Below, one piece after another: positions 5,006 through 5,269 of a DNA stretch of 5,269 bases; the stretch's first letter is position 1, and every line of letters starts with the position of its first letter. The position numbers and the translations under genes were made by a program. Source of the DNA: Ruminococcus flavefaciens (lineage in GTDB: Bacteria; Bacillota_A; Clostridia; Oscillospirales; Ruminococcaceae). The notes under the pieces were generated by a model. It was not told the origin of the DNA. It saw only the letters and a program-made list of their open reading frames with translations, and searched no databases. Where the stretch lies: positions 1 to 5,269 of the forward strand of contig SFFP01000141.1 of assembly GCA_004556875.1 (NCBI GenBank). Direction: 5' to 3'.

Positions 5006-5269
5006 ATGAACAAAAAGTTTTTAAGAAGTATTCTCGCAGGTCTTACTGCTGTTGCTATGACTTCTGCTATGGCAGGCTGCAGCGACCCTAACAAGGAGGC
5101 AGACAAAACTTCTGCCGAAACAACAACCCAGCCATATACAAAATATTCAGCTGAAGAAGAGGAACACCCATTTACAGGTTCAAACCTCGACCCTTCGCTT
5201 CAGAACGTATACGACAATAAAAAGCTCGTCCTCGGTCTTGACGCAAGCTTCCCCCCTATGGGATTTACA
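5006..5269 (+). CDS. ABC transporter substrate-binding lipoprotein, polar amino acid type (3' end outside window)
   Basis: The first 88 residues are present and the frame runs off the window edge. It starts with a lipoprotein signal peptide: KK at 3-4, a hydrophobic/Ala-rich stretch at 9-23 and lipobox MAGC with the lipidated Cys at 25. An acidic Thr/Glu-rich linker (about 26-70) follows. The segment KLVLGLDASFPPMGFT (73-88) is the characteristic first strand and ligand-loop opening of family 3 solute-binding proteins (SBP_bac_3), which deliver polar amino acids to an ABC importer. The ligand cannot be told from this fragment. AGAGAGG at 4991-4997 precedes the ATG by eight bases, and a good promoter lies about 45 bases upstream. 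As the first gene of its transcript, it is probably followed outside the window by permease and ATPase genes. The adjacent ABC-F protein is not its ATPase. Confidence 0.85.
   Translation, partial: MNKKFLRSILAGLTAVAMTSAMAGCSDPNKEADKTSAETTTQPYTKYSAEEEEHPFTGSNLDPSLQNVYDNKKLVLGLDASFPPMGFT

Noticed and set aside
3081..5269. ABC-F gene and substrate-binding protein as one importer
   Set aside because: The ABC-F protein is a YbiT-type tandem ATPase with a ribosome-type linker, the genes are divergent with separate promoters, and no permease is present.

Overview
The window looks like a chromosomal piece of a low-to-moderate GC anaerobic Firmicute, most likely a Ruminococcus or related Oscillospiraceae. 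This rests on three things: strong AGGAG-type ribosome binding sites on nearly every gene, lipoproteins with short Ser/Thr/Glu-rich linkers, and Clostridia-like versions of Nth, the sirtuin and the ABC-F protein. The assignment is inferred from sequence style, not from a marker gene.

Layout. (1) Positions 3-3034 (+) form one tightly packed, probably co-transcribed cluster. It contains the end of an unrecognised small ORF (3-305), a 71-residue two-helix membrane protein (302-517), endonuclease III nth (514-1161), a YjbQ/UPF0047 protein (1180-1575), a Sir2-type NAD-dependent deacylase (1579-2292) and an orphan lipoprotein (2303-3034). The first three are joined by 4-base ATGA stop/start overlaps and the rest are 3-18 bases apart. 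No promoter for this cluster lies inside the window. (2) A strong, apparently bidirectional hairpin terminator (about 3033-3080) sits in the 46-base gap between convergent genes. (3) Positions 3081-4685 (-) encode an ABC-F ATPase of the YbiT/YkpA type with its own sigma-A-like promoter and a structured 5' leader. (4) The 320-base divergent intergenic region (4686-5005) holds two back-to-back promoters and a cluster of short inverted repeats. (5) Positions 5006-5269 (+) encode the N-terminal part of a lipoprotein substrate-binding protein, probably for polar amino acids, cut off by the window edge.

Functionally the left cluster combines base-excision repair (Nth), NAD+-dependent protein deacylation (Sir2) and a metabolic enzyme of uncertain role (YjbQ). 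No sequence feature ties these into one pathway. The ABC-F protein is a soluble ribosome-associated ATPase, so it is not the ATPase of the amino-acid importer that starts next to it.

The most unusual point is in the ABC-F protein. Its second nucleotide-binding domain has lost both the Walker A lysine (Ile358) and the catalytic glutamate after Walker B (Arg465), while keeping a perfect LSGGE signature and the switch histidine. This predicts an asymmetric ATPase with only one hydrolytic site. Otherwise the window is ordinary core-genome content, and I see no convincing new defence or mobile system.
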